Of a DNA stretch of 64,000 nucleotides, positions 39,021-52,059 are shown piece by piece; the first letter of the stretch is position 1, and each line of letters opens with the position of its first letter. Below the pieces are notes generated by a model. It ran no database searches. It was not told the origin of the DNA and saw only the letters and a list, made by a program, of their open reading frames with translations. This DNA is from Siphlonurus alternatus (lineage: Eukaryota > Arthropoda > Insecta > Ephemeroptera > Siphlonuridae): assembly GCA_949825025.1 (NCBI GenBank), contig OX463783.1, forward strand, positions 12,063,628-12,127,627. The letters run 5' to 3'. Made by a program: the position numbers and the translations under genes.

Positions 39021-40814
39021 TATAATTACATACAAAATTAAAATTTTAATTATACTGTAAGAAAGAATTACAAAATCACGTTTTGTAGTTTTTGTACCAA
39101 TTGACAAATCAACGTAAATTAAACGGCTATTAATGCTAATAATAAAACCACACATTAAATATAAATCCTTGAAATATTATAAAATTGGTCAGACATTTGT
39201 AATTTAAACCAATACCTATCAATTAAATTTGTTCCTTACTACATTTCTATCTCGTGATTTCAAACAATTATTGAATGAAAACATTAATATTTATGATCTA
39301 AATAATAATAAAAAATTACATTATTTACGCGCCCTTTAGAATTGCTGATTTTTCTACAAAAAAAAATATAATATCAAATTTAAAATAGAACAAGTGTACA
39401 ATTTTAACAAATAATATTAAAATATTTCCTTTTTTTTAATATATTTATATTATATTATACATATCAAAAGTATTTTAGATTTTAAAGATAAAAAGAAAAT
39501 AATATAGTATATAGAAATTAGAACCTTTCGCATATCGTGACCATATGAAAATATAGCGTGTTATATAAAAGAAGATAAAAAAAAATTACATATTTAGTTT
39601 GACTATGATTGTTATAAGGTTTCAAGAATTAATTTCTTGTATACTACATCAATACTCACAGTAAAAAAAAAATATATGCTGGCAAATATACCACTGACTG
39701 GAAAGGGGATTAACACCGATTATGTAGGCGCCATGGACAATTATTACAAAAACCCTCCCTCTATATTTTTCCCTACCTTACAGTACTGTATATTTAACTT
39801 TATAATAATTACCTTAATTTTTTTTTATACCTCTCTAACAATTCCAAGAGAACTATCAAAACCGAATAAAAACGTTATTATTATTTTTTTTTTAAAAAGT
39901 TTCGTGTGAAAAAAACATTCAAGTTTTTGATGTTGTCTTCTTCGTGTAGGCAATAATCATTGGAATATTAGTATAATTTCTCATGTTGATTTGAATTGGA
40001 ATTATTATTTTTTTTTGCATATTTAATTATTTTATGATTTTTATATGTAAATTTTTTTATTGTTAAAAAAATATTTATGTATAATATTGAAGGTTATAAT
40101 GGTTTATATATATTTTTTTTAATTTTAATGATATTTTTTAATGTTCTGTTTCTAACGAAATGTGTTCAAATTAAATTTTTTTATTGTTTTAGAACTGTTA
40201 AAAACTTTACAGTATGTGTATTTTTATAAACTTAATTTGTTTATTGTCTTACATTGCTCTAGTTCAGTCTTGTAATGAAAGTTTTATTATTTCATTAATT
40301 CGCATAATAAAATTACATGGTAGATTAAAAAGCGCTTACATTTTTTTATTTTTTACATTTTTTTGCATGCTTATATTGCATAGAAACAGTAAGTAAACAC
40401 GGTTTATATCTAAAATTGGTAATGTAAAAGCTTGCATATAAATTTATTCAATATTATAGTGCAGATGATTAAACCTAAATTCATGGATCAATAATTTGCA
40501 AATCAAAATATTCGCGAGTATTTTTTAATTAATTAAATTATTATACTGATGTGCCAATATTTTAGTATTATCATGTATTGTTAATTCTTTATTTACATTT
40601 TAATTTAATTTAAAACAGTTTTTATCAAATCTTAAATTTAACGAATAATAATGAATTCCATCATTTTAAACATGCATCATATCATGTACCTTCATTCTTG
40701 CTATTTTAGTTTTCCTCTGTCAATAAGAAACAAAATCGCTAAACTGGGTTATCAGCATAGCGATCTCCAAGATTGCAATGGTACATGTTTCTCACTGTTT
40801 TTAAATTTCCTTCG
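39021..40814. other. AT-rich intronic DNA
   Basis: Chance frames in very AT-rich sequence; no feature supported. Confidence 0.5.
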
Positions 40815-40895
40815 TAAAATCAAAGAAATTTGTAAAAATCGAGAAATTCGTAAAATTTGAGAAATTCGTAAAATCAAGAAATTCGTTAAACTGAG
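40815..40895. repeat. Minisatellite, 17-18 bp unit, four to five copies
   Basis: Units of the type GAAATTCGTAAAATCAA are repeated in tandem, ending about 30 bases before the acceptor of candidate exon 3. Variation between units is small. Confidence 0.75.
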
Positions 40896-40927
40896 GTCTC
40901 ACCGACTCGTTCTCCACTATGTTCCAG

Positions 40928-41118
40928 TGGTACACATGTAACGAAGATGCTCTTTCTCCCGCGGCCAGAGATCTCTTCGTGCCCCTCTCGATGGATGCTG
41001 CGACCCAGGAGTTCCTGGACCAGAGTTGCGAGAAGTCGGACTGGGTCCTCACTCAGATGTGGCACTCCATGGCCTCCATGGTTCTCGGATGGTTCATGAC
41101 GAGGACTTCCATCAATGG
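40928..41118 (+). CDS. Candidate exon 3 (GC-rich internal exon)
   Basis: The acceptor is a pyrimidine-rich CTCCACTATGTTCCAG|TGG and the donor is AATGG|GTGAGT. The exon is 191 bases, phase 0 at its start and phase 2 at its end, and open throughout. The first residues are WYTCNEDALSPAARDL. Two Cys and five Trp occur, and the hydrophobic stretch WVLTQMWHSMASMVLGWFM (residues 147-165 of the joined model) could be an amphipathic or buried helix. G+C is far above the flanks and codons favour C or G at third positions, which in this AT-rich window is a strong sign of selection. The phase-0 start matches the phase-0 end of exon 2, 24.9 kb upstream. Membership of the same gene is inference: intermediate exons, or a separate gene, are possible. 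The family is not recognised. Confidence 0.6.
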
Positions 41119-42442
41119 GTGAGTCATAACACCGTGTACACTTTGTTTATTTGAAAATTTTAAGTCGTGGACCCACCTGCAAGATGGGACAGGTAACTCC
41201 GAGTACACAATTAATGCAGTGACGACGAATAAAAAAGAAAGAAATGACCTTAGGACTGTTGATTTATTGATGCAATATGTTAAAATAAACAACAAACAAT
41301 ACAGATTTTATCATATTAAAGATAAGGACAGATTGAGTTTTTGGTGCAGCGTCCCAAAATATTTTGAATTGCCTAAAAATTTGAAAATGTGCGCACTGAT
41401 AATGGGGGATAATTTGCCTACAATCAAAATTATTGAAAACTATCACACTAAAAGCTAGTATATATTTTTTTAAAAAATTCGACATTTAAGCAATATTTTT
41501 TTTTCTTATAAAGGTTAGCAATGTTAATTTTATTTTAATACCTTAACAACAATATTTGAATGTATGAAGAAAAAATTACATCATATTATAGGATTAAAAA
41601 AGTTAAAGTTTTTAAATTTCTGATACATTTTTTTTTATTAGATAAGTTGTTAATAATTTACTAAGAGATATTAAAATTGATCTAAATACTATTTCAGTAC
41701 ATATATTTAACCTTGTATAGACTAAAAGTAATAATACAAGGTATTGGAATTTTTAAAACGTATATAAAATATAAATTCCAATTACCTTTACTAGAATTTA
41801 TTACAAATTTAATTGACATTTATAGTCAAAAGCATAAAATTTGCATAATACCCTTGAACATTGAGAAGAAAGAAAGAGAGAGATAAGGGGGCGTGGTCAC
41901 ATTATGACGTCATGAATGACAGGCCACATATTGATGTGGTCAGCACCCCAACACACTATAATAAAATTATTATGTCTGCTATTAAGGTTTATTTTCCTAT
42001 CTTTTAACATGTCAAATACTATAAAATTTATGAAATATCACGAAGATTGAAATATATTTTGACTTGCTCAGACATTCAATAAAACAAAATAGCCGTGCGT
42101 CAAAGTAGAACTAATTAGGTATTCATTTGATTACTGTTAGCTGGAGACGTTCAATATTATATGGATATCGTAATATATCGTTCGTAGTGAATCGTAAAAT
42201 AGGTTGAAGGGAATTTTTATACTTGTCTGTCTGTAGAAAATATTGTGTGATATTCCATTTTCGATGGTATATATTTTTATATAGATGCATGATATTCTTT
42301 TTATGTAAATAAAAACATAAAATGTACTAAAACTTGAAATTTTTTCTTTTAACATCGTAAACAAGTGTTATTTTGATTGATGTTCTTACTACATTATTAA
42401 AAAATTTTAGATGATGTAGCCTATGATAAAAAGTATGTATTG
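41119..42442. other. Start of proposed intron 3
   Basis: A 79-codon open frame at 41219-41458 has somewhat protein-like composition but no matching splice phase with exon 3. An isolated TGACGTCA lies near 41906. Otherwise AT-rich. Confidence 0.45.
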
Positions 42443-42664
42443 TATACCTCTGATGGACACCACGAACTTTACCCCTGCTCTGTTTGTAGATGTATCCACG
42501 CAGTCTAGAAGCGTGGCGAGCTTTAGCTTTTTTGAGACTGGGTGCTCTTTATAGTTACCTTTCCAAAAAAATTCAAAATCTGAATCTCCTTTTATCTTAT
42601 GGAGCTGCAGCGCCCCTAATACAGATAAGACAGGAGTAAAGCTCATACTGTCCAGAGGTGTATA
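42443..42664. mobile_element. CACCTC-family MITE, near-complete, inverted copy
   Basis: The left end is TATACCTCTGATGGACACCA. The right end, inverted, is TATACACCTCTGGACAGTAT. The interior runs opposite to most copies (GAGACTGGGTGCTCTT). TA borders fit a Tc1/mariner-type target. Confidence 0.7.
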
Positions 42665-43563
42665 ACTGAACATTTCTTTACAGGTCGTTTGATTTAACTT
42701 TTAAAACTAGATTTTCGTCGTGTGTTTCCGTAAGTCCCTCGGCTAAGATTCCATCAATCGTTAGAAAATTTTAACCAATGACTGATGGAAACGTTACAAA
42801 TATACGAAGAAAATGTAACAATATTGATAAAATATAAAAGAAAATATGACACTATTAACTATTGGCAGGGATTTTATTAAAAACTTGTTCTTGAAACGTT
42901 TCTCCATAAACGTAAGTTGACATTTCACAGGTAAAATTTTAGGACCCGACACCTTCAAAGAAAATTTTAATATATGACGTCACAGGTCATGATAAGACCC
43001 CTGACATGAAAAACATATAAATATCACTCTTTAACCATACGACACTAAAAGCTTTTATAAATAACTTTATAATCACTTAAAAATTTTATAATAGAGATGT
43101 CACTAAGAATATTTTATCGAGTAAGACCACCCTGAAATATTTTTGTTAAATATATGTTTAGTTTATGTCAATTTTGATATAGATTTCACTTTATCAGTGG
43201 TAAAAAATTATCTGGATTCTGAATAAAATTAAATATTTGTTTTATAATCGATAGTATTGAAATCTTTATTTATATGAACAATGCTGGTTTGTTTAAAAAA
43301 TTAAGTAGATCTTCTCTGATCATAAGAGCTATTCTTTATTAGTTTCGTATAAGAATATGACCCTTGGAGCAAAATTCTTATTATATAATTATTTTATGCC
43401 TGATGCAGGTTTTCATCAAGTTTTAATTTTGTTTTTCTGTGTTTTTAAATATAATTTTTATTACAATTAAATGAAATAAACATTTTTAATTTAGAAAATT
43501 TAAATATAGCAACTAAAATAGAATAGGTTTATCATTTTCTTCAACGTTTAAAAACATTTAACT
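42665..43563. other. AT-rich intronic DNA
   Basis: An isolated TGACGTCA lies near 42974; nothing else was recognised. Confidence 0.45.
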
Positions 43564-43806
43564 TGTACAACAACTATGGACAGCATGAACTTGCAAGAAC
43601 TATATACTGGGCCAATATATAGTCGTTGATGAACTTTTCTCCTGCCTCACTTGCTAGAGCTGTAGCTCCAATAGACAGAGATATACAGATTTGCAATTTT
43701 GGGAGATGTAAGAAGAGCACCCAGTCTATTCATATCAACTACGCCTTCATAGACTGCATGGTAACGCCTACAAACAAAGCAGGAGTAAAGTTCATGGTGT
43801 ATAACA
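43564..43806. mobile_element. CACCTC-family MITE
   Basis: The internal sequence is well preserved: ATGGACAGCATGAACTT, TTGCTAGAGCTGTAGCTCC, AGATTTGCAATTTTGGGAG and GCAGGAGTAAAGTTCATGG. A 61-codon frame here is a by-product. Confidence 0.7.
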
Positions 43807-44452
43807 TATAATTTTGCACTGCATATTTTTCTTGTAGTTTATCTCAAGAATAATATTAAATTTTTAGATTATTTAAAAACACAAATGTAATTCAATATCA
43901 TATGAGTACAAAAACAAAACAAGGTCAGTTCTTTTTAAAAAATATGTCTACAAAAACATTGATGTAATCGAGATAAAAATACGAAGACAAAACAAAAAAA
44001 AAAAAAAAAAATGTCTGCAGTCTTTTCTTTTTGCTGGTGTTACCCTTCGAGTGACTTTTGTCTCACCTTTCAAAATTTGACTTGTAAAATCACCTCTCAT
44101 GCTAATCAAAAATACGAAGATCAAATACGTAACTGTAGATTAAAATTTGAAGGTGACTCTACCGCGTCAATATTTAAATTATTTGTAATGTGTTTTATTA
44201 TGCTGAAATGACATTCAGACTATGTTAAATTTATTTTATTAATAATTAAGGTCATATTTATAAATAATATATATTTATTATAAATTATTATTTTTTTATT
44301 TACAAAAGTGTTGACAATGTTTTTAGTGGGTATAGCTTGATTTTGATGTTAATTAATTTTATAATTATTATATTATATAATTATGTATAAAATATTGACT
44401 ATTTAATAAATATTTATTTATTATAGAACTTTATAAGAATGTATTGCAGAGA

Positions 44453-44789
44453 ATGGACAACCTATGTATGAAAAAAATTTATTGCAGAAATGAATAGTAA
44501 GTACCAAATTATGGTACTCTGAATTTTTTCAGATTTTTTTGAAACCCAGAACTATTTTTAAATAATTATTGAATGTGCAGCCACGCCCCCTAGCTGGAGG
44601 CGTCAATAGGCGTCTCGCTCCTTTTCTTTTTATTAAGAATTCAGGGGTGCCAACTTAACTTACAGAAATTTCAATAATTATTTAAAAATATTTAGGAGTC
44701 TCAAAAAAGTCAGAAAAAAATTCAGAGTAGCATAATTTGGTGCCCTCTATTCATTTCTGTAATAAAAAAATTTCATGTACGTTGTCCAT
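44453..44789. mobile_element. ATGGACAA-family foldback MITE
   Basis: The ends are ATGGACAACCTATGTATG and (inverted) ATGGACAACGTACATG. The interior is close to the 14.3-kb copy but inverted relative to it, as shown by CAGCCACGCCCCCTAGC. Confidence 0.75.
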
Positions 44790-45602
44790 TAAAAGAATTT
44801 TAAAGATTAAAAATTTTTGAGACACAATAAAATTAAAAACGTCCTGGTTAAAAAACATTCTTTGGAAAATAATATACAGTTGGCGTCCCTCAAAACTTAT
44901 TCGCTAACTGTGGAAAAAAAAAAACAAAAAAAAAAAATGCACTTTTCACTTTTTAATAATTTGTAATTTCAAGTTCACAGCTTGAATCCAATTGATAATT
45001 TGCTGTACCAAATGTCATTTATATAAATTTTATAAGATTTTCTTATTTTGCAAAAAAATTAGTAATATACAATCATCTCATATAATATAATTTGACACCG
45101 TAAAATTTGAGGAGAAGTTCTATTAAAATATAGTGTCAAAAATACTATACGTATTCTCACCAATTTTAACAAATAAATATATTTTTTTTTCTTAATTTTC
45201 TGTTACGGATTTTCCCTGTATGAATGTTCTTTTTTAAAAAAAAAAAAGTTTCTGGATGATTAAATTTTGAGAAATATATTAAAAAAAAATGTTAAAGAAA
45301 AGAAGTTATAATAAGCATCGAATGAGAGAATAAAAGAGGGCTAGTGATGACGTAAATTGAAGATGATGAGAAATTCTTTGATCTAAAATTTTCTCAAGTG
45401 TAACCTCCTAGATCGTTTTCAATTATCACGCTCATACAGCCACATCCAACTATAAAAGAAGTAAAATTATATATACACTGCGAACAAATTGTATCGATAA
45501 AGACTCTATAAAATGAGCTTACGTAAAATATAGAAAAACGTTAGCAACAATATTTTAGACTGCTGATGACAAAATTTAAGGTGTGGGGCCTCAAATTAAA
45601 AA

Positions 45603-45803
45603 TTTAGACGGTGATCACAATGACGATGCGACGCGATTTTGACGTAAAAGCTGTGAAATCCTATGCGGCAAGCGAATTCGCCAGGTTGCGTCGACGTACA
45701 TTGCGTTAATTAACGATGCTCTTTTGTTAATAGCCAAATATGGCTGCCAATGGATGCGCATTTCGCGTCGCATGATAAAAATCGTCATGCGAATCTGCCT
45801 TTA
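45603..45803. mobile_element. CpG-rich MITE, copy 2
   Basis: The right terminus read inward is AAAGGCAGATTCGCATGACG and the left is a diverged match (GACGGTGATCACAATGACG). Both lead to ATGCGACGCG, and the interior carries GCGAATTCGCC. It matches the 29.7-kb copy in inverted orientation. A 60-codon open frame over its right end is incidental. Confidence 0.65.
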
Positions 45804-46864
45804 GACATTCACAGAGATTTGCAATTGTCAAAATTCATGTTTCTTAGTGCGCGATGCAGTTGCATGCTGAGCTGCGGCTGCATAAAGATGCAACTGCATC
45901 TTTCACAGGAAAAAAAATACTGCAAATGTTGATTGTCAATACTAGCAGCTCTCTGTGACTGTCTATAATTTTTAATTCAATGCCTGATACTTTTTAACAG
46001 CTCACAATGCAGGACATGGTTGCAATATTTCTGAATCCCAATTTACATAATAATTATCATCGGTATACATTCATGAGTAAAATATCATCTTAGTATATTG
46101 AATCTTATGTCAAGTTGGATTTTTTTCCCCCAAAGTCTTATGGTTACATAACAATTCTAATGATGTGACATAAGAAATTATCATGCACTTGACATTTAAA
46201 GCTTTGATTCGCTACCATGAAGAATAATTATATTTAAAAAAATATACATAATTATAATAATCCAGTAAGGACATTACTTTATTGTGATAGTGTTTTAATA
46301 TGTTATATAACGTAAAGGAACAATGGAAACCTTACTTAAGATGGTCCAGGGCACTCGTACGGTTAGTATACACGTGTCAGGTAATTTTTAATTAACGAAG
46401 AAACCATGGAAACTGATTTAATGATGGTCAGTGCTGGTCTAAACATCAGTTGAATGAACCATTTATCAAATGTACACAATTGAGGGCGCTGCCATCAGTG
46501 ACAATCAAATTACGACTTGTTATTTTAATCAGTTTGGTGGTGGGGATGAACATTTTCTATCTCACGACCACGCGAGGCCAAATCGTGAAGTAAAATTAGT
46601 GACAATGACATCGTCTTACGTATTTCAAGGATGTTTTTATTGAACAAACCATCGCAAGTACTTGCTTTTTAAAGGTCATCGGGTCATTATTTTTCTGTAT
46701 ACATTAAACCAATGTGAATTAATTTTTTTAATGTATTGCCGCGACCATTCTGACTATGGTTTCTACTTTTACCCAAGTCATTTAACATTAGTATAAGATT
46801 TCTCAACCTAGGGTATATCGATGCGCTTTTCCATTATGTAATACCCTTGACTTAATTTAGATCA
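45804..46864. other. Mixed intronic DNA
   Basis: A moderately G+C-richer patch at 46330-46620 (for example GAGGGCGCTGCCATCAGTGA) is not assigned to any repeat or exon. Confidence 0.4.
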
Positions 46865-47089
46865 TTGACATTCCGATCCATTAACAAAAGCTGTAGCGTC
46901 CATCCTGACTGAGGTTTTCACGTTTCCCTTAGTCAAAGGCAAATGCAGGAATAGATTTGCAAGGCCGTGGCCGCCCCGTACCCAATGAATCCGCGAAAAC
47001 GCTGAAATTAGGGCTTCGGAAAATTCTGAGTTTCAAATTTAGTGTGATTAATTAGTAAGTAGACCCATTTGCATGTGGTTTAATAAGGG
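46865..47089 (+). mobile_element. 5S-derived SINE, 3' part only
   Basis: It matches the body and tail of the full copies (ACAAAAGCTGTAGCGTCCAT, GGCCGTGGCCGCCCC, GCTTCGGAAAATTC, and a GGTTTAATAA end) but has no 5S head. It abuts the 47090-47429 repeat directly, so one probably inserted at the end of the other. Confidence 0.7.
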
Positions 47090-47429
47090 AGTTTCATGTT
47101 CATGTTTTGGGTAGCACCGAAGCCGTCCGAAGATCTTCGGGATGTAGGCAGAAAACCATAAAATCCTATGCTGTGCGGGTTAACGTAACTCACAACATCT
47201 CATTTTTAATAATAGTTTTGGTCGCCAAATATTTTTCTTCAATAGCCATGGGTTCTTTTTGTTACTATTTATGAATTATGAAAGAAAATTCTAAGAAAAA
47301 TTATGCGAATGGTCAGGGAAAATTAATTTTGAGACCAACTTTAGCACATATCTGATGCCGCTGACAATGTTTTGCCTACAAAATCGTGACGTCATATTGT
47401 TTTATGACGTATGGTGAAAGACCCATAAC
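47090..47429 (+). repeat. Dispersed 340-380 bp repeat, copy 2
   Basis: It is a copy of the repeat at 12.1 kb, with TGACGTCA at 47387-47394. It directly follows a 5S-SINE 3' end. A segment around 12285-12310 of the other copy is missing here. Confidence 0.75.
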
Positions 47430-48097
47430 GTAGTCGTATACATAATATTTATTTTCTGATTGTTATAGTAAATTTTCAGTGTAATTGACTTGCAGTAAAG
47501 CATTTTGTAAAAGAGTTAGGCGGTTATAGGTTAGTGTAGGTGTTGTCAGGCAATTTTTAAACTCTAATCATTCCGCCTCTTTTCTCTCTCTTTTTTTTTT
47601 TTTAACCGGATGTAACCAATCGAGGTTCAAATTAAATTCTATTCAATCAACCTGAACTTCTCTTTATGTTTGCTTCGTATTCGATGTGTAAAGAGTTAAC
47701 TAACAAAAAACAATCAAATCTATAGATGACGATAAAAAATATTATTATATCAAATTTTATAGAATAATATGCACGTTAGATCTTGTTGTGAATGAGTATG
47801 AAGGTATAGCGACTCATAACACTATTATGTAGTTCTATTACTGAATGTAATTTTGACAGTTTATATTTGTATAATGGTTTAACTTTTGTTTTTGTTTATA
47901 AATTAATTGGCTTGTGTTTTATTTTCCGATTTAGATTTACCAGTGACTTTGTACTTATCATGGACATAATATGTCTACATGGTACTTACATTATAAAATA
48001 TATCATGGATACATTACGAAGGCTTCTGTATATTATAATATTTGCAATAAATAAATTCATCCAGGTTGTTTGTATTACCTTAATTATAAGGTTATAC

Positions 48098-48425
48098 GAA
48101 TGAGATTTTAGAATGTGAAATTTTTTGTGGCTTAATCGAAAGAAGGGGTAAAAATATGGTACTGTGAATTTTTTCAGATTTTTCTGAGACAGGGAACTAT
48201 TTTTAAAAAATTATTGAAAGTCTATTTTATGACGTCACGGGCGGCACTGCCCTAGCCTTTTTCTTAAGGAGTGCCGCCCGTGACGTCATCAAAATGGACT
48301 TTCAATAATTTTTTAAAAATAGTTCTCGGTCTCAGAAAAATCTGAAAAAATTCACAGTACCATAATATTTTTACCCCTTCTTTCGATTAAGCCACTAAAG
48401 TTTTCACATTCTAATATCTCATTCT
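48098..48425. mobile_element. Foldback MITE with two TGACGTCA sites
   Basis: This is an almost perfect palindrome of 328 bases. The ends are GAATGAGATTTTAGAATG and (inverted) GAATGAGATATTAGAATG. The arms contain the family block GTGAATTTTTTCAGATTT. TGACGTCA occurs at 48230-48237 and 48281-48288 around the centre, next to GGGCGGCACTGCC. Its outer ends differ from the other copies, so it is a subfamily. Confidence 0.8.
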
Positions 48426-50584
48426 CGGTCACAGAAATCTTATATTTTTTTAATTATAGACGAGTGCGTATTTAATATGAAAAGGAGAATCAAAATTGTA
48501 TGGAAATATTATTTTAAAATTGAAGACTTAAATATTGTTTAGAAAATATGTGTATTGTTGCAAAAACTTATAACACCTGGCTCTAAAATTTTCATCAGGT
48601 GTTCTGATGTTTCAACTTTTTAGGAATAACAATATAAATATTTAATATACACATCATTATATAAATTAGATTATTTTTAATGGATCTAGTTTTTACTTTA
48701 TGTATATATAGAAAAAGGTATGTTATTTTATGGAGCAATTTAAGCAGGTGGCTTATGGTTTCCATTATTTTTTTATTAAAAAAATTTCATAGGAAAGCAT
48801 CAATAATTTTTTTTATCATTAAAATTTAATCATCAATTCTTTAAAAATATAAAAAAAAACTATTATAATAGTTCTATTTTTAAATTTAAATTTGTATAAC
48901 AATACATTTTACTAAAACCTTTTTTATGATTTTTTTTTTCTAAATCACGAAATAACATTTAAGTATAGTGACCATCCAAATGAGAAACCAAAAATTATAT
49001 TAATTTTTTATTTCATATTTTTTAAAAAAATAATAAATAAAAAATATTAAAATAATGACAAAAAAAGAAAGATAAGTATCAAGTTAAGATTTCAACAAAA
49101 CTTTTGTTCATTTCACACTTGATGTGGTAAAGGATTGAACAAAATCGTTTTCTGTTTTGTTTTGTATAATATATATATTTTTTGTTGTTATATATATGCG
49201 AGTTAAAAAAAAATATATATTGAAGGACGTTAAAGAACAAAAAGACTAGACTTTTGAGTGAAGCTATTAAGTAGAAAAGGTAAGAATGATTATCTCATGA
49301 TGTTTTTACACGACTCAAAAGACACAAAAATCAACCTTTTGCATTTATATCAATGTATAATCAAGATTACTTTAAATCAGCGGTATAACAATATTCATTT
49401 TGTTTACATGTGATAATTTTATTATATTTTTATTTTTATCGTCTTTGATCAATTCTCGTAAAACGAGTGTTAGGTAAATGAGCGCGAATCATTGTATAAT
49501 ATGATCTTATTATACTAAGGGTATTAAAGAGCCACACACATTTAAATGTAATAAATTAATGACACAAGTTTGAGAAATTCTGTCGAGTCATACGCGATCT
49601 ATTGTCACAAAGTAATAGCGTACCACTCTGATTTAGGTTTCCATGGTTCCCTTAGTAAATTAATTTCCTGTCCATTACGTTCCGCATTAAAATTTAATTT
49701 CTGAAGGATCAATTTTATGTAGAATATGTATGCTGTTGTATCTTGGTTGTAGGTTTGAGAAGAACACAAAATTTGATTCAGATCAAAGATTATTTTTGAT
49801 GAAAACATAAAAATTGACAGGTGAGAAGACACGTACATTGTCGGATGCCTGAAGCGCTTTAACTTACAATTCTCCGAATTTATAATATTTTTTCCTCATC
49901 ACATCATGTGTGTATTATCTGAATTATGAACGAGTGTGAGCTTGCCTGAAGCTACCGCCGATTGTGTGGATTTTGTCATTGTTTTCATTCACGTATGTTT
50001 TGATGGTGATAATTTTTGTTTTTAAAGATATGCCTTCGTTGGACTGTATTTATATTACGATTTCGTAAACTTACAATGTTATTTTCTTAAACTTCGTTTT
50101 AAAATTTGAACGTTATAATTTCTGTTTTCGATAACAATATTTGTTTACTCCAGTTAAATTTACAAATAATAGAGATAGAGCAAGTAAATACATATATTAA
50201 TTTTTGATGATATGATGAACTATAGTACTCAGTATACCTCATTGTATTATTAATTTATAAACGTAGCAAGGTCATCTCGACTCTCCTGAAAAAAATCAGT
50301 GTTTTTTAATATAAAAAATATAATTATACATTTTTTTCCTTTAAAAATTTTTACCAAATATTATTTTGCCAAACATTGTAAGCACCACGAGGATTTGTTG
50401 CATTGCAAATACAGTTTTTATGCTGCATATACATAAAGCCTATATTTGCATAAAAATCTCGTGGTATTTATAAGTACAATTACATTCTGAAGTAAAGATA
50501 CCGTGAAAAAGATTTTCACTTGATTGTCGACAATGTTTCTACGGTCAAATTTTGCACTCTTAACCAGTAAAAAACGACCTTATG
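48426..50584. other. AT-rich intronic DNA
   Basis: Apart from a SINE fragment near 49600, no feature was recognised. Confidence 0.5.
49588..49668 (+). mobile_element. Fragment of the 5S-SINE body
   Basis: A short match to the body is seen around ACTCTGATTTAGGTTTCCAT followed by GGTTCCCTTAGT. There is no 5S head. Confidence 0.4.
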
Positions 50585-50800
50585 TACATCTCTGGACAGC
50601 ATGAACTTTACTCCTGCCTCACTTGCTAGAGCTACAACTCCAATGGACAGAGAAATGCATGCAGATTTGCAATTTTGGGAGATGTAAGAAGAGCACCCAG
50701 TCTATCAATATCAAGTTTTTTGGTTCACCACACCTCCATGGACTGATTGGTAATGCCTATAAACTAAGCAGGAGTAAAGTTCGTGGTGTCCAAAGATGTA
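50585..50800. mobile_element. CACCTC-family MITE, complete reference copy
   Basis: The termini TACATCTCTGGACAGCATGA and (inverted) TACATCTTTGGACACCACGA pair with each other. The interior holds TCACTTGCTAGAGCTACAAC, AGATTTGCAATTTTGGGAGA, CACCCAGTCTATCAATATC and AACTAAGCAGGAGTAAAG. At 216 bases it is a useful reference for the family. Confidence 0.75.
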
Positions 50801-51774
50801 CTATTTACTTGACAATGGATATAAGACTGTATGAAAAATTAATAATTTCCTCAAATGACTATTAAATTTAATGTGATATACCTGTTATTTAATTCGTATC
50901 TTGGAATAATTCCACCTCAGTCTGTATTTTCTTATAATGATGTCTGTGGTTTTGTATTTAGCGCCGTGTGTCGGTGAGACTTTAGAAGAAGAAGAAAAAC
51001 GTGATACAATGTGCATATATGTAGTAATGTCTTGGTAGTAATTACTTATTTCATATACACTATAATCAAAATAATGATTGTACTAACAGTAATTATTGTT
51101 AGTATATAGAATGATATCATCTTAAAAAAAAAAATAAAACTTAGAAAAAACATGAAATACTTGTTTTATAATAATTATAAAGTATTATTATATATATATG
51201 TATAAAAAATAGTCATTATACACTTTCACTAATTATAATTAAATCAAGTTTTTTTATATATATATTTAATTAAATTAATTTAATTATAATGTTGCATTTT
51301 CTTTTTAAGGTATAGTGTATTATATAATGTGTTGTAAGTTTTATTTTACTTCATGCTCTAAATTGGTAATTGTCTAAAGGTATTACAAAATATCTTAAGT
51401 GTTCGAGCGATAAAAAAATGTATAAGTTAGTTGTTATATAATAATTGTATTTTGACAAAAAGTAAGCAAAACCGCAGCTTCTGAATCACCTTTATATTCA
51501 CAAAAGAATTGACTCATTTTTTAGTGCATATAATTATCGTAGTACTTGATTTTAATTGAAAAATTAGAATTTTCATTAGGTACTCTCATGCAGTTGGTAA
51601 ATTAATTAAAATCACATCGTTTTAGACAGCCCAAATGCATGCATGCAGGATATTAAGTAGCAATTTCAGTTATTAAAAATAAATAAAGTAATACGTTATA
51701 TCGTTCATAATAATTTATTGTAATTAAGAGTTAGAATAATTATTTAATCTTTCTTATTATGTGCAATAAATTGC

Positions 51775-51962
51775 AGGAAAATATTATTTGACTCCAGTAG
51801 TAACTGAGATTAATTGTTAAATAATTGCTATGGAGACGTGGTGATCTTATTTTTTTGGGAGGATTATAGACTGTTTGTTCATCCTCTTTCCCCAAAATTA
51901 TAAATCTGCAACTCTTGAAACTGCAGCTGTAGCAAGTAAGGCTGTCTAAGGTACATGACATA
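51775..51962. mobile_element. CACCTC-family MITE, partial inverted copy
   Basis: The family interior is on the minus strand (AGATTTATAATTTTGGGG, CTACAGCTGCAGTTTC and CCATAGCAATT-like blocks). The ends are eroded. Confidence 0.45.
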
Positions 51963-52059
51963 ATAATAATAATTTTTTGCTATATTTCAATTCACCTTCA
52001 CTTAATTTTTTTTATACACAATATACACGTGTTAGTAGCTGAAGGTTCAAGATTGATAT

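Noticed and set aside
40928..41118. Assignment of exon 3 to an SLC22-type transporter
   Set aside because: A Cys and Trp-rich segment followed by hydrophobic residues is loosely similar, but there are no diagnostic motifs and the other exons do not support it.
41219..41458. Possible extra exon right after exon 3
   Set aside because: The frame would need a one-base phase, but the exon 3 donor leaves two bases; in the matching phase a stop follows within five codons.
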